A stretch of DNA of 64,000 nucleotides from G965240465 sp965249525 (GTDB lineage Bacteria > SAR324 > JACQKK01): contig OZ252237.1 of NCBI GenBank assembly GCA_965249525.1, forward strand, positions 930,001 to 994,000, read 5' to 3'. Under the pieces are notes generated by a model, which was not told where the DNA came from, ran no database searches, and saw only the letters and a program-made list of their open reading frames with translations. Numbering within the stretch: position 1 is the first letter of the stretch; every line of letters starts with the position of its first letter. Shown piece by piece: positions 16,833 to 25,137 of this stretch. The position numbers were made by a program, and so were the translations under genes.

Positions 16833-17879
16833 CTAAGCAGGCTGGCTTTGTTGGGCAAGAAAGTTATTAATTTCTTGGGCAGTGGGCATGGCTTCTGTAC
16901 AAGTGCGCTGGGAGACCACCATAGCAGCAGCAGCCGCAGCGCATTGCAGGTTTTGGGGCAGGGACTGCTGGTTCAGCATGCCAGAGAAAACAGAGGCAGC
17001 AAAAGCATCGCCCGCCCCGAAAGGTTTGAGTGCCTTAACAGAAAAAGGCTGACAGTGGATGGGGGATTGATTGGGGGTGTAGGCATTGCAGCCTTTGACG
17101 CCGTGTTTCACCACAACCAGCTGGGTGCCTTGTTTCAGCAGCCATTGGCATTGTTGTTCTTCTGATGCACGCTGCAGGGAGGTATTGGAAAACAGCAGCT
17201 GGAATTCTTCTTGGGTGCCCAAAATGGCTTCAGCCTGGAGAGCAACTTGCCGATAGCAGACCGCGGTTTGTGCAGGTGATAACCAGCCGAAGGGGCGGTA
17301 ATCAAGGTCTATGAAGATGCGGGTTTGGTGCGCTTTAGCGATTTCCAGTGCCTGGAGTGTGGCTTCTTTGGAAGGGGAGGCTGCCAGCGCAGTACCGGTG
17401 ATGATGAGTGCCTGTGACTTTTGGATGTATGCAGAGGAGATTTCCTGTGGAGCAAGCGCCAGGTCGGCGGGACGCTCGCGGTAGAAGACGACTTGGCAGT
17501 CGGGGTTGCGTATCTCTGTGAGGGCGAGGCTGATGCGCTCGCCGTTGGAGGCGGTATGCATGCCGTCGGTGTTGATTTTTTTGCTTTGGAGGTAGTCTTG
17601 TACGAATTGCCCCAGGGGGTCATCGGACACCTTGCTGATGATGCCCAGACGCAAGCCCAGTACCGCCATACCCACAGCAATATTGGCAGCAGACCCCCCC
17701 ACATGCTTTTCAAAAGCAGTAACCTGTTTGAGGGGAGTGTCGGTATCTAGGGCATAGAGATCAACCCCAGCACGCCCTAGGCAAATGGCGTCTAGGGTGC
17801 GTCTGTTGGCAGCCTTAGTACCGGCTGTTTGGGCACCAGCTGTCTGGGTGCTGGCAGCATGAACGGCGAGGGATGTCAT
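16833..17879 (-). CDS. iolC: 5-dehydro-2-deoxygluconokinase (PfkB family)
   Basis: 348 residues from the ATG at 17879. A longer frame reaches 17978 but would collide with the divergent iolB start and adds residues unlike the family. The opening LDAICLGRAGVDLYALDTDT and KHVGGSAANIAVGMAVLGL are typical of IolC, as is FIDLDYRPFGW. The PfkB C-terminal signature with the catalytic Asp is KPFGAGDAFAASVFSGML. It phosphorylates 2-deoxy-5-keto-D-gluconate in inositol catabolism. It is transcribed divergently from iolB and the aldolase gene, which supply and consume its substrate and product. The first 20 residues are Ala/Thr-rich and poorly conserved. Confidence 0.9.
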   Translation of the reverse strand: MTSLAVHAASTQTAGAQTAGTKAANRRTLDAICLGRAGVDLYALDTDTPLKQVTAFEKHVGGSAANIAVGMAVLGLRLGIISKVSDDPLGQFVQDYLQSKKINTDGMHTASNGERISLALTEIRNPDCQVVFYRERPADLALAPQEISSAYIQKSQALIITGTALAASPSKEATLQALEIAKAHQTRIFIDLDYRPFGWLSPAQTAVCYRQVALQAEAILGTQEEFQLLFSNTSLQRASEEQQCQWLLKQGTQLVVVKHGVKGCNAYTPNQSPIHCQPFSVKALKPFGAGDAFAASVFSGMLNQQSLPQNLQCAAAAAAMVVSQRTCTEAMPTAQEINNFLAQQSQPA

Positions 17880-17905
17880 AGATTTTATTCTTGATGCAAA
17901 GTTGC

Positions 17906-17942
17906 TATGCTGTATAAGTGTTAAGGGGGCGTTTACAGCATA
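17906..17942. promoter_or_regulatory. Inverted repeat in the divergent iolC/iolB promoter region
   Basis: Perfect 9-bp arms TATGCTGTA (17906-17914) and TACAGCATA (17934-17942) are separated by 19 nt, midway between the two divergent starts. It could be a repressor site for an iol regulator. No such regulator gene is in the window. Position and symmetry are seen; the role is inferred. Confidence 0.45.
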
Positions 17943-17976
17943 CCACACTGCAAAGAATGACCTGCAATGAGGCAAC

Positions 17977-18825
17977 ATGGCGAAACATATTCCAGCTTAT
18001 CAAAACCACAACCAACCGATTGTACCACCCCACAATACCCAATTGCCTTTGTGTGCGTTTAATTTGGTCAAGCTGCGTAGAGGTGAGGAACATCGTTATA
18101 CTTGGGAAGATTATGAGTCGGTTTGCGTGCCAGCTTCTGGCCGCTGCAACATTCAGGTAGGAGAGAAGCACTTTGAGAAGGTAGGCGCCCGCAGCAGCGT
18201 GTGGGATGGCTTGCCTGATTCAGTATATGCGCCTTGTGGCATGGAGGTGGTGCTGCGTTGTCAATCAGATACAGCCGAAGTTATGGTGGGGGGTGGCAAA
18301 ACAGATAACAACACCTACCAGCCATTCCGAGTAAAGCCTGATGAGGTATTTCAAATTCAATACGGCAGCGATGAAACCAAGACACACCGCCGCATTTTGC
18401 ACATTCTGGGAAAAAATGCCGAAGGTCGTGCGGGACGCTTATTGGTGAGTGAGCTTTTCACTGTGGGCGAGGGAGGATGGTCGGGTTTTCCCCCACACAA
18501 ACACGATGAAGACCGTCCCCCGCAAGAAACCCGCTTTGAGGAACTTTATCTTTTTCGTTTCAAGCCAGAGAATGGCTTTGGGGCGCAGTTTCTTAACCCT
18601 GATGAGCACACCTCAGGCCCCGTCCACGAAGTACGCAACCGCAGTGTCATCTTGATTGACAAGGGTTATCATCCTTGTGTGGCGGCGCCAGGTTATCAAA
18701 TGTACTACTTTACCGTGATTGTGGGTCAAACCCAGCGCTCCCTCATTCAGTATTTCCATCCAGAACATGCTTGGCAGGTGGAAACCATCCCAGGCATTAA
18801 AGACATGGTCAAGCACTTTAAATAG
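17977..18825 (+). CDS. iolB: 5-deoxy-glucuronate isomerase
   Basis: 282 residues, close to the usual 270. It is a double cupin: the first half has the KLRRGEEHRYTWEDYESVCVPASG segment and the second the metal-binding FPPHKHDEDRPPQETRFEELYLFRF stretch, with His and Glu ligands typical of IolB. The C-terminal NRSVILIDKGYHPCVAAPGYQMYY matches the family. It converts 5-deoxy-D-glucuronate to 2-deoxy-5-keto-D-gluconate, the substrate of IolC encoded divergently. The IolJ-like aldolase follows after 30 nt. iolD, iolE and iolG are not recognised in the window. Confidence 0.93.
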   Translation: MAKHIPAYQNHNQPIVPPHNTQLPLCAFNLVKLRRGEEHRYTWEDYESVCVPASGRCNIQVGEKHFEKVGARSSVWDGLPDSVYAPCGMEVVLRCQSDTAEVMVGGGKTDNNTYQPFRVKPDEVFQIQYGSDETKTHRRILHILGKNAEGRAGRLLVSELFTVGEGGWSGFPPHKHDEDRPPQETRFEELYLFRFKPENGFGAQFLNPDEHTSGPVHEVRNRSVILIDKGYHPCVAAPGYQMYYFTVIVGQTQRSLIQYFHPEHAWQVETIPGIKDMVKHFK

Positions 18826-18855
18826 CTGTCGCCACCAAACCCCGCCAACAAAGCC

Positions 18856-19710
18856 ATGAAGCCCCAGCGCATCACCCTCAACGATTTGCTTCCCGCCGCA
18901 GCCCAAGCCCATTACGCCATCCCTTGTTTTAATGTTTTTGGCTTGGATGAAGCCCTTGCGGTGGTACAGGCAGCAGATGAAATCAAGCAGCCTGTTATTA
19001 TCGCTGCCAATAAAGATCTAACCGCAATGATGGGCTTCCCCTTGGCAGCAGCCACGCTCTCCGAGGCTGCTTCCCGAGCCCAACACGCCCCTGTTTGCGT
19101 TCACCTAGACCATTGCTCCGATGAAAATGATCTGCTGCGTGCCCTGGATGCAGGCTTCGCTTCCGTTATGTTTGATGGCTCCCAACTTCCACTAGCAGAA
19201 AATATCAAACGCACCCAAGCCATGGCGCAAGAAGCCCACAAAAGGGGCATCAGCATTGAGGGCGAAATCGGCTCCGTCCCCTACAATGAAGGCAAGCCAG
19301 ATATCAAGTCTGAAATCACCAAACCCCAAGAAGCCTTGCAATTTATACAGGAAACCAACCTGGATGCAGTCGCTGTCTCCATCGGTAATGTTCACCGCCT
19401 GCAAACAGCTTCTGCCACCATAGATTTCTCTCTGCTTCAAGTGCTTTCTGAACAAATTCCCATCCCCTTGGTACTGCATGGTTCTAGCGGGGTGCAGCCC
19501 CAAGACTTGCGGCAAATAGTCAAAACCACTGTTGCCAAATGCAACATCGGTACCAATCTGCGCCTTGCCAGGTATCAAGCCCTCAAACGTTCACTCCAAC
19601 AACATCCAGAGCGTGCAAACCGTCTCGCCACACAAGCCGATACCATGTCCGCTGTCCAAAAAGAAGCCACACGCTGGCTGCAGCTCTTGGGAGCTCCTCC
19701 TAAAGGATAA
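18856..19710 (+). CDS. iolJ: Class II aldolase, probable 6-phospho-5-dehydro-2-deoxy-D-gluconate aldolase
   Basis: 284 residues of the class II fructose/tagatose-bisphosphate aldolase family. The catalytic Asp and a zinc His are in VCVHLDHCSDENDLL. The second and third metal ligands are in SIGNVHRL and LVLHGSSGV, and GTNLR binds phosphate near the end. Sequence alone cannot separate FbaA, GatY/KbaY and IolJ. The position right after iolB and opposite iolC argues for the IolJ reaction, giving dihydroxyacetone phosphate and malonate semialdehyde. Gap to iolB 30 nt. Confidence 0.8.
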   Translation: MKPQRITLNDLLPAAAQAHYAIPCFNVFGLDEALAVVQAADEIKQPVIIAANKDLTAMMGFPLAAATLSEAASRAQHAPVCVHLDHCSDENDLLRALDAGFASVMFDGSQLPLAENIKRTQAMAQEAHKRGISIEGEIGSVPYNEGKPDIKSEITKPQEALQFIQETNLDAVAVSIGNVHRLQTASATIDFSLLQVLSEQIPIPLVLHGSSGVQPQDLRQIVKTTVAKCNIGTNLRLARYQALKRSLQQHPERANRLATQADTMSAVQKEATRWLQLLGAPPKG

Positions 19711-19826
19711 GAATTGTTATTAAAAACTTGAAAAATTGTTAGCAATTGCTGTACAAGAAAGGAGACGCTAAGGTTTTAAGCCTTTTTGTAATGCACCTAG
19801 AAGAATATGCATCCTGTTTTGCGCAT

Positions 19827-19838
19827 ACAAGTACTTGT
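19827..19838. promoter_or_regulatory. 12-bp palindrome upstream of the ABC/PhyH operon
   Basis: ACAAGTACTTGT is a perfect palindrome 78 nt ahead of the substrate-binding-protein start. It sits inside a wider pair CCTGTTT (19813-19819) / AAACAGG (19842-19848). A plausible operator for the catabolic genes downstream. No regulator gene is adjacent. Confidence 0.35.
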
Positions 19839-19915
19839 GTCAAACAGGAAATATTCATTGGCGTAGGAGTGATTCTTTTTTGGTGTGTTTTTTTAATTCA
19901 ATGGAGGATAAACTC

Positions 19916-21136
19916 ATGAGATTGAAAAGTATGTTTGGAAAGCTGCTATCTATCGCAAGCGCGTTGGCAGCTTTCGGACTGTTGTCTTCCCCAACGATAG
20001 CGGCACCTGGTGACCCTATTAAAATTGGGGTTAGTATTCGTATGATTTCTGATGTCGGCTTTAAGCAAGGCAAAATGATTGAAGACGAAGTGGCTACCAT
20101 AAATGCTGCAGGCGGTATTAAAGGTCGTAAAATAGAATTGACTCTATTGAACGACGAATGCAAACCTGCACAAGGTGTAGACAACGCTAACAAGCTGATC
20201 TACCAGGAAAAAGTACACCTGGTTATTGGATCTTCTTGCTCTTCGGTAACTTTGCCGATTGTAGATGTGACGGCTGAAGGCAAAACGCCCCAAATAACTC
20301 CGCACTCTACCAATCCAACCATTACCCAGAAGGGCAGTGCCTGGATTTTCCGCGTGCCTGTTTCTGGGCGCTTTTACAAAGCCGTTCAGGCTGAGTATGT
20401 GGCCAAGAACATCGGCAAAAAAATAGCCTATATTTATGCCTCTGATGCTGCTGGTCAAGCCTTTGCAAAAGACATGATCAAGTACATGAAGGATAAATAT
20501 CAAGCCTCTCCAGTATTTGAAGCCCAGGTACAGGAAAAAGAAATTGATTTCCGTGCGCTATTACTGAAAGCCAAAGCTGCTAATCCAGATGCTTTGGTGG
20601 TTTCCGCCTTGCAAGATGAAAGTGCCCGTGCACTGATTCAATCTTACGAAGTCGGTATCAGTCGTAAGGTAAAACGCGTGCTCAACTCGGTAGCCTCTAA
20701 ACAGGAAACCCCTTTGTTGGCAGGTAAAGCCATCCGAGGTGTGTTCTATGCAGCTGCATTTTCTGCTTCTGACCGACGCCCGATTGCACGTAAATTTACC
20801 AGGAGGATACAAAAAGATTATGGCGTATTGCCTGATCACGACTTCTCCCAAGCCTGGGACATGATGCAAATCATCAAGCAGGCTTTGGAGCGAGCTTCTC
20901 TTAAAGGAGGAAACCGCAACCTAGTTTCTGACAGACGCGCTATTCGAGATTCACTTGCCAAAACCAGAAACTATCGCGGTTTGGCATCTGGTCCCATTAA
21001 TTTCTGTGCTGCTGCTACCCCGCAATGTCGAGATGGCAACCGCACTCCTGTCCTGATTGAGTACACCAGAGGAGGCAAAAATTTCCGAACCCGTGTGTTG
21101 GACTCCGTCACTTTTCCTGCTAGCTTTGGACTTTAA
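19916..21136 (+). CDS. Branched-chain-amino-acid-type ABC transporter substrate-binding protein
   Basis: 406 residues from ATG 19916, which follows a GGAGGAT ribosome-binding site. A longer frame from 19835 would add residues ahead of a good signal peptide, so it is rejected. The signal peptide covers about 1-30 (basic MRLKSMFGKLL, hydrophobic core, cut near TIAA). The mature part opens DPIKIGVSIRMISDVGF and continues GRKIELTLLNDECKPAQGVDNANKLI and LVIGSSCSSVTLPI, the periplasmic-binding fold type I pattern of LivK/UrtA proteins. The ligand is unknown. It is the first gene of a plus-strand set with PhyH, LivM-like and LivG-like genes. Confidence 0.88.
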   Translation: MRLKSMFGKLLSIASALAAFGLLSSPTIAAPGDPIKIGVSIRMISDVGFKQGKMIEDEVATINAAGGIKGRKIELTLLNDECKPAQGVDNANKLIYQEKVHLVIGSSCSSVTLPIVDVTAEGKTPQITPHSTNPTITQKGSAWIFRVPVSGRFYKAVQAEYVAKNIGKKIAYIYASDAAGQAFAKDMIKYMKDKYQASPVFEAQVQEKEIDFRALLLKAKAANPDALVVSALQDESARALIQSYEVGISRKVKRVLNSVASKQETPLLAGKAIRGVFYAAAFSASDRRPIARKFTRRIQKDYGVLPDHDFSQAWDMMQIIKQALERASLKGGNRNLVSDRRAIRDSLAKTRNYRGLASGPINFCAAATPQCRDGNRTPVLIEYTRGGKNFRTRVLDSVTFPASFGL

Positions 21137-21157
21137 TTTTAGCAATAGGAAACAACT

Positions 21158-21187
21158 TCCGGATGCTGGCATTGGCTAGCATCCGGA
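21158..21187 (+). terminator. Strong hairpin after the substrate-binding-protein gene
   Basis: TCCGGATGCTGGC and GCTAGCATCCGGA pair into a 13-bp stem (one G-U) with a 4-nt ATTG loop, followed by CACCTTTT. It lies between a solute-binding-protein gene and downstream transporter genes. Such hairpins often stabilise the upstream message or act as partial terminators, so that the binding protein is made in excess. The stem is seen; the role is inferred. Confidence 0.6.
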
Positions 21188-21237
21188 CACCTTTTGCTGA
21201 TTAACTGGTCATTTCTTAAAAAAGGGAGATTAAGCAT

Positions 21238-22197
21238 ATGAACGCAAGGATTTCTCAAGAACAACTGCAACAATTTGAAGACCAAGGCTATCTGGTTGTA
21301 GAAAACCTGGTGGCTACCTCCTTGCTAGATGACATTCTCCAAGACATGTCCTTGCGTCTGGAAGAACTGGAAAACTCCTTGGGCTTGACAGGTGATAGCC
21401 ATGCTAGCTTTGACCAACGTTTTCTGGCAGTGCAAAAATCCAGCAAAAACGGATATGCACAGTTTTTTAATATTTCCTTGAGCTTAAAAGATGTTCAAAA
21501 CGACACCCCTATTTTTCTCCCTGATTCCATCTTTCGTTTGATGGGTGGTTCCTCTTTGTTGGATGCAATGAAATCTTGGCTGGGTCCAGAGATTGCCCTG
21601 AACCCTGTAGTTTTTTCACGTATCAAGCCACCTATTCATTTGTTGGATGCCGATCAAAAAGCCAATGGCATGCTGGCACAGACTCCCTGGCATCAAGATA
21701 CTGCTGTGCTTTCTCCTGATGCCTATCAAACCCAGTTTGTCACCGTGTGGATACCCCTGCGCGATGCCAATCCGCAAGACGGCTGCCTAAAAGTGATACC
21801 TGCTGTCCATAAGCGAGGCTTGCATCGCCATCAGGATGCAGAAATGGACGGCTTGAAAATCTCTGGCATCAACGAGGAAGCGGCTGTAGGCGTTCCTGTG
21901 AAACGCGGTGGTGCATTGATCATCCACCCGCTTTGTCCCCACGCAGCTTTACCCAATGTGGGCAAGCGTTTGCGTATCAATTTGGATTTGCGCTACCAAG
22001 AAGCAGGTAAACCCAACGGGCGTGATTACTTCCCTTCTTTTTTGCTGCGCAGCCAAAAGGAAACAGCGGTAACCGACCCTGCTGTTTGGCGCAATGCCTG
22101 GCTGCAAACCCGAAAGCACCTTGCTGGTAAACGCAACCATGTTGTCCCCTACCCCTGGTGGCAAAGTGATAGCAGTCAACAACCACACACCATTTAA
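21238..22197 (+). CDS. Phytanoyl-CoA dioxygenase (PhyH) family protein
   Basis: 319 residues. Fe(II)/2-oxoglutarate-dependent oxygenase fold with the iron facial triad H152 and D154 (TPWHQDTAV) and H235 (CPHAALPN). The 2-oxoglutarate-binding Arg is in KRLRINLDLRY. The family hydroxylates very diverse small molecules, so the substrate is unknown. It sits between the binding protein and the permease gene of an ABC importer, with GGGAGA before the ATG. That suggests it acts on the imported compound. Intact by length and residues. Confidence 0.87.
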   Translation: MNARISQEQLQQFEDQGYLVVENLVATSLLDDILQDMSLRLEELENSLGLTGDSHASFDQRFLAVQKSSKNGYAQFFNISLSLKDVQNDTPIFLPDSIFRLMGGSSLLDAMKSWLGPEIALNPVVFSRIKPPIHLLDADQKANGMLAQTPWHQDTAVLSPDAYQTQFVTVWIPLRDANPQDGCLKVIPAVHKRGLHRHQDAEMDGLKISGINEEAAVGVPVKRGGALIIHPLCPHAALPNVGKRLRINLDLRYQEAGKPNGRDYFPSFLLRSQKETAVTDPAVWRNAWLQTRKHLAGKRNHVVPYPWWQSDSSQQPHTI

Positions 22198-22222
22198 TCT
22201 CTTTTCTACCTAGATTTTTTCC

Positions 22223-23227
22223 GTGGAAAATTTACTCCGTTCAGTTAGCAGCTTTTTCCATCAAATGGAAAAAAAGAATTCCCTGCTTCCTTGGCTGCTG
22301 GGGCTGCTGGTGTTGCTGCCGCTGCCTTTGCTGATGGGCAACCCCTATCAAATCCGCCTGCTAGACATTATCTGCATCAACATTATCATGGCGGTGGGAT
22401 TGAACATTGTTAAAGGCTTTGCCGGCCAAGTAACCATCGGCCATGTAGGACTGCAAGCCATTGGCGCATATACCTCCGCCATACTTGCCCGTGACCTCGG
22501 CTTGTCCTTTTGGTTCACTTTCCCCCTGGCTATCCTAGTTGCATCTCTGGCAGGCGTGGTGGTGGGGTTTCCTTCCTTGCGACTAGAAGGCGCATACCTC
22601 GCCCTAGCTACCCTGGGAATGGGAGAATCGGTGCGTATTTTCATTTCTGTCACCGGCTTCCTAGGCTCCTCCCAGGGCATCGGCAACATTCCCCGCCCCC
22701 AAATTGGCAGCTTCGTTTTTAATTCACCCATAAATTACTACTACCTGCTGATGCCTATCATGCTGATAGGACTGTACTTCTCATTTGCCCTCCTGCGTTC
22801 TTCGGTGGGGCGCGCCTTTAAGGCTGTGCGTGAAGACCCCCTCTCCGCCTCAGCCAGCGGAGTAAATGTAACCAAGTACAAACTGATCGCCTTCGTGATT
22901 TCTGCCGCCTACGCCGGCGCAGGAGGCAGCCTCTACGCACATCTCAATCCAGGCTTCATCCATCCCAATGACTTCACTATCATTGAAATGGTGAAATTCA
23001 TGCTGATGGTGGTACTCGGCGGTCTTGGCAATATTTGGGGCGGTGTACTGGGAGCCATTCTGGTCACCGTAGTGTTTGACCTGACCAGAGACTATTTTGC
23101 TTACCAGATGCTCATTTTCGGAGGCTTGATTGTAGGCACCGTGCTATTCATGCCCAAAGGAATTGGCGGTTTTATTGATCGCTTCCTGATTACCCGCGCA
23201 TTCGCACGGAAACAGTCTGCTTCATGA
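22223..23227 (+). CDS. LivM-type ABC transporter permease
   Basis: 334 residues, with eight or more hydrophobic spans. Family markers are DIICINIIMAVGLNIVKGFAGQVTIGHVG near the N-terminus, the EAA-like VREDPLSASASGVNVTKYKLIAF, and MVVLGGLGNIWGGVLGAI. It is the inner-membrane channel half for branched-chain-amino-acid-like substrates. The frame starts at GTG 22223; ATG at 22265 is an alternative, and neither has a clear Shine-Dalgarno. A normal LivHMGF importer has a second permease (LivH), which is not in this locus. Confidence 0.87.
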   Translation: MENLLRSVSSFFHQMEKKNSLLPWLLGLLVLLPLPLLMGNPYQIRLLDIICINIIMAVGLNIVKGFAGQVTIGHVGLQAIGAYTSAILARDLGLSFWFTFPLAILVASLAGVVVGFPSLRLEGAYLALATLGMGESVRIFISVTGFLGSSQGIGNIPRPQIGSFVFNSPINYYYLLMPIMLIGLYFSFALLRSSVGRAFKAVREDPLSASASGVNVTKYKLIAFVISAAYAGAGGSLYAHLNPGFIHPNDFTIIEMVKFMLMVVLGGLGNIWGGVLGAILVTVVFDLTRDYFAYQMLIFGGLIVGTVLFMPKGIGGFIDRFLITRAFARKQSAS

Positions 23228-23288
23228 GTGTAGGCTGCCTTGCTTTTGATGAAAACCCGCACTGACACTGATTTTTAAGAGGGATAAC

Positions 23289-24092
23289 ATGCTGCTAAAA
23301 ACTGAAAACTTGACCAAGTCGTTTGGTGGCTTTGTGGCCGTGGACAAGATAAATTTTGAATTGAAAGCCGGAGAGGTACACGGTCTCATCGGCCCCAATG
23401 GGTCGGGTAAATCCACTTTTTTTAACTTGATATCTGGTATTTACAAGCCAGACCCTGGTAGCCGCGTGCTGCTGAACGGCAAGGATATCACGGGTAATCC
23501 AGCGCATCGGGTAGCATCCATGGGGGTGGCGCGTACTTTTCAGCTTCTGCGGGTGTTCAATGAAATGTCCGCCTTAGAAAATCTGCTGCTGGGACGGCAT
23601 TTGCAAATTCCCTATGGACTGTTCCCCGCATTTTTGGGTACGGGCAGAGTACGCAGGGAAGAGCGCAAACTGCGTGAAGAAATGATGGAATTACTGTCAT
23701 TTATTGGGTTGGCGGACTTTGCTGATTTTCCTGCCTCAGAATTGTCTGGGGGGCAAAGACGGCTGCTGGCACTGGGACGCGCTATGGCCATGAAGCCCAC
23801 CCTCCTGCTGTTGGATGAACCTGCTGCTGGTCTTTCTCCTGTGAATTTGGAAAACCTGCTAAGAATTTTGATGGCTATGAAAAAACGCTACGGACTCACC
23901 ATTGTGGTGATTGAACACATTTTGAAATTGGTAATGGATACCTGCGATCGGGTGACAGTACTGGATCATGGACAAAAGATAGCCGACGGCACCCCAGATG
24001 AATTAAAAGACAATGCTGCGGTGATTGAAGCCTATCTGGGCAAAGAAATGAACGATGATGAAGTGCGCGCCGCCTTGGGTGTCGCGGCCTAG
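23289..24092 (+). CDS. LivG-type ABC transporter ATP-binding protein
   Basis: 267 residues, one ABC domain. Walker A is GLIGPNGSGKST, the Q-loop region is ARTFQLLRVF, the signature is LSGGQRRLLALGRA, and Walker B is LLLLDEPAAGLSP, followed by VIEHIL (H-loop). The C-terminal extension GTPDELKDNAAVIEAYLGKE is typical of LivG. It is 61 nt behind the LivM-like gene with an AGAGGGATAAC ribosome-binding site. No LivF partner gene follows; the next gene is a dehydrogenase. Confidence 0.9.
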   Translation: MLLKTENLTKSFGGFVAVDKINFELKAGEVHGLIGPNGSGKSTFFNLISGIYKPDPGSRVLLNGKDITGNPAHRVASMGVARTFQLLRVFNEMSALENLLLGRHLQIPYGLFPAFLGTGRVRREERKLREEMMELLSFIGLADFADFPASELSGGQRRLLALGRAMAMKPTLLLLDEPAAGLSPVNLENLLRILMAMKKRYGLTIVVIEHILKLVMDTCDRVTVLDHGQKIADGTPDELKDNAAVIEAYLGKEMNDDEVRAALGVAA

Positions 24093-24168
24093 AAACCGCA
24101 ACCTCGTGAAGCTCTGTCGGCTTTTTTATCCCATGCTTTTTATCCAGCTTTCATAAAGGCAACAACCG

Positions 24169-25137
24169 ATGCCAAATTGGGAACAGCCGAGTGTAGTAGT
24201 GGTGGGTGCAGGAGCCATGGGATGCTTGTTTGGGGGTTTGTTGGCAGAAGGAGGTCTGGAAGTATCGCTGTATGATCCCTGGAAGGAGCATATAGAGACG
24301 GTGCAGGCTAAGGGCTTGCAGATGCTGGGCTACGGTGGGGATCGTTTTATTAAAACAGGTGCAGAATGGGATGCAGCACAGCTGAAATCTGCCGATGTGG
24401 TGTTCTTCCAGTGCAAGGCTACCCATACTGGCAAAGCTGCAGAAGATGTAAAGCATCTGTTTCAAGGAACAGACACCCTGGTGATATCCTTTCAAAATGG
24501 GCTGGGCAATGAAGAACTGTTGTCCTCAATATTAGGCGAAGAACGGGTTTTGGGAGGATTAACAGCCCAGGGGGCTTCTATGGAAGGTCCCGGCGCAGTA
24601 CGCAACTACGCTATGCTGTCTACCTATATCGGAGAAATGAAAGGCGAATTGTCTGCCCGCAGCCAAACATTAGCCAAAACATTCACCCAACATGGACTGC
24701 CTACCGAAGCCAGTGAGGACATTCGCCGCCAAATATGGAAAAAATTGCTGGCAAATATCGCCCTGTCTGCCACCTGCGGCATCACCAACTTGTCTACAAG
24801 CGAGGTTATGTCCCAACCTGGCTTGAAAGAAGTGGCACTGCGCGCCGTAGAGGAAGCTGCTGCTGTAGCCACAGCTGAGGGTATTCCACTTCAAGCAGCA
24901 CAAACCCGCGATATTCTCAATCAAATGGTGGGGAGTGGCGGAACTGGTGCCAACAAATCCAGCCTCTGCTGGGATATTATCAAAAAACGCCCCACAGAGG
25001 TGGATTTTATCTATGGTCAAGTACTCAAAGCTGCGCGTAAACACCAGCTTTCTACTCCTGTGCTGGATACCCTGGTTGCCTTTGTTAAAGGCTTGGAAAG
25101 CCATTATATGCCTCAAACAGCCTCAAGCAGCACATGA
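24169..25137 (+). CDS. Ketopantoate reductase (PanE/ApbA) family dehydrogenase
   Basis: 322 residues. The N-terminal NADP-binding motif is VVVGAGAMGCLFGGLLAEGG. The central FQNGLGNEELL and GGLTAQGA segments and the catalytic-Lys helix RRQIWKKLLANIALSATCGI belong to PanE. Family members outside pantothenate synthesis reduce various 2-oxo acids. The placement inside a catabolic cluster, and overlap by 4 nt (ATGA) with the next SDR gene, argue for a pathway role rather than vitamin synthesis. Specific substrate unknown. Confidence 0.85.
   Translation: MPNWEQPSVVVVGAGAMGCLFGGLLAEGGLEVSLYDPWKEHIETVQAKGLQMLGYGGDRFIKTGAEWDAAQLKSADVVFFQCKATHTGKAAEDVKHLFQGTDTLVISFQNGLGNEELLSSILGEERVLGGLTAQGASMEGPGAVRNYAMLSTYIGEMKGELSARSQTLAKTFTQHGLPTEASEDIRRQIWKKLLANIALSATCGITNLSTSEVMSQPGLKEVALRAVEEAAAVATAEGIPLQAAQTRDILNQMVGSGGTGANKSSLCWDIIKKRPTEVDFIYGQVLKAARKHQLSTPVLDTLVAFVKGLESHYMPQTASSST

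Noticed and set aside
17880..17978. 33-codon N-terminal extension of IolC
   Set aside because: It would overlap the divergent iolB start and use up the whole promoter region; the ATG at 17879 gives a family-like protein.
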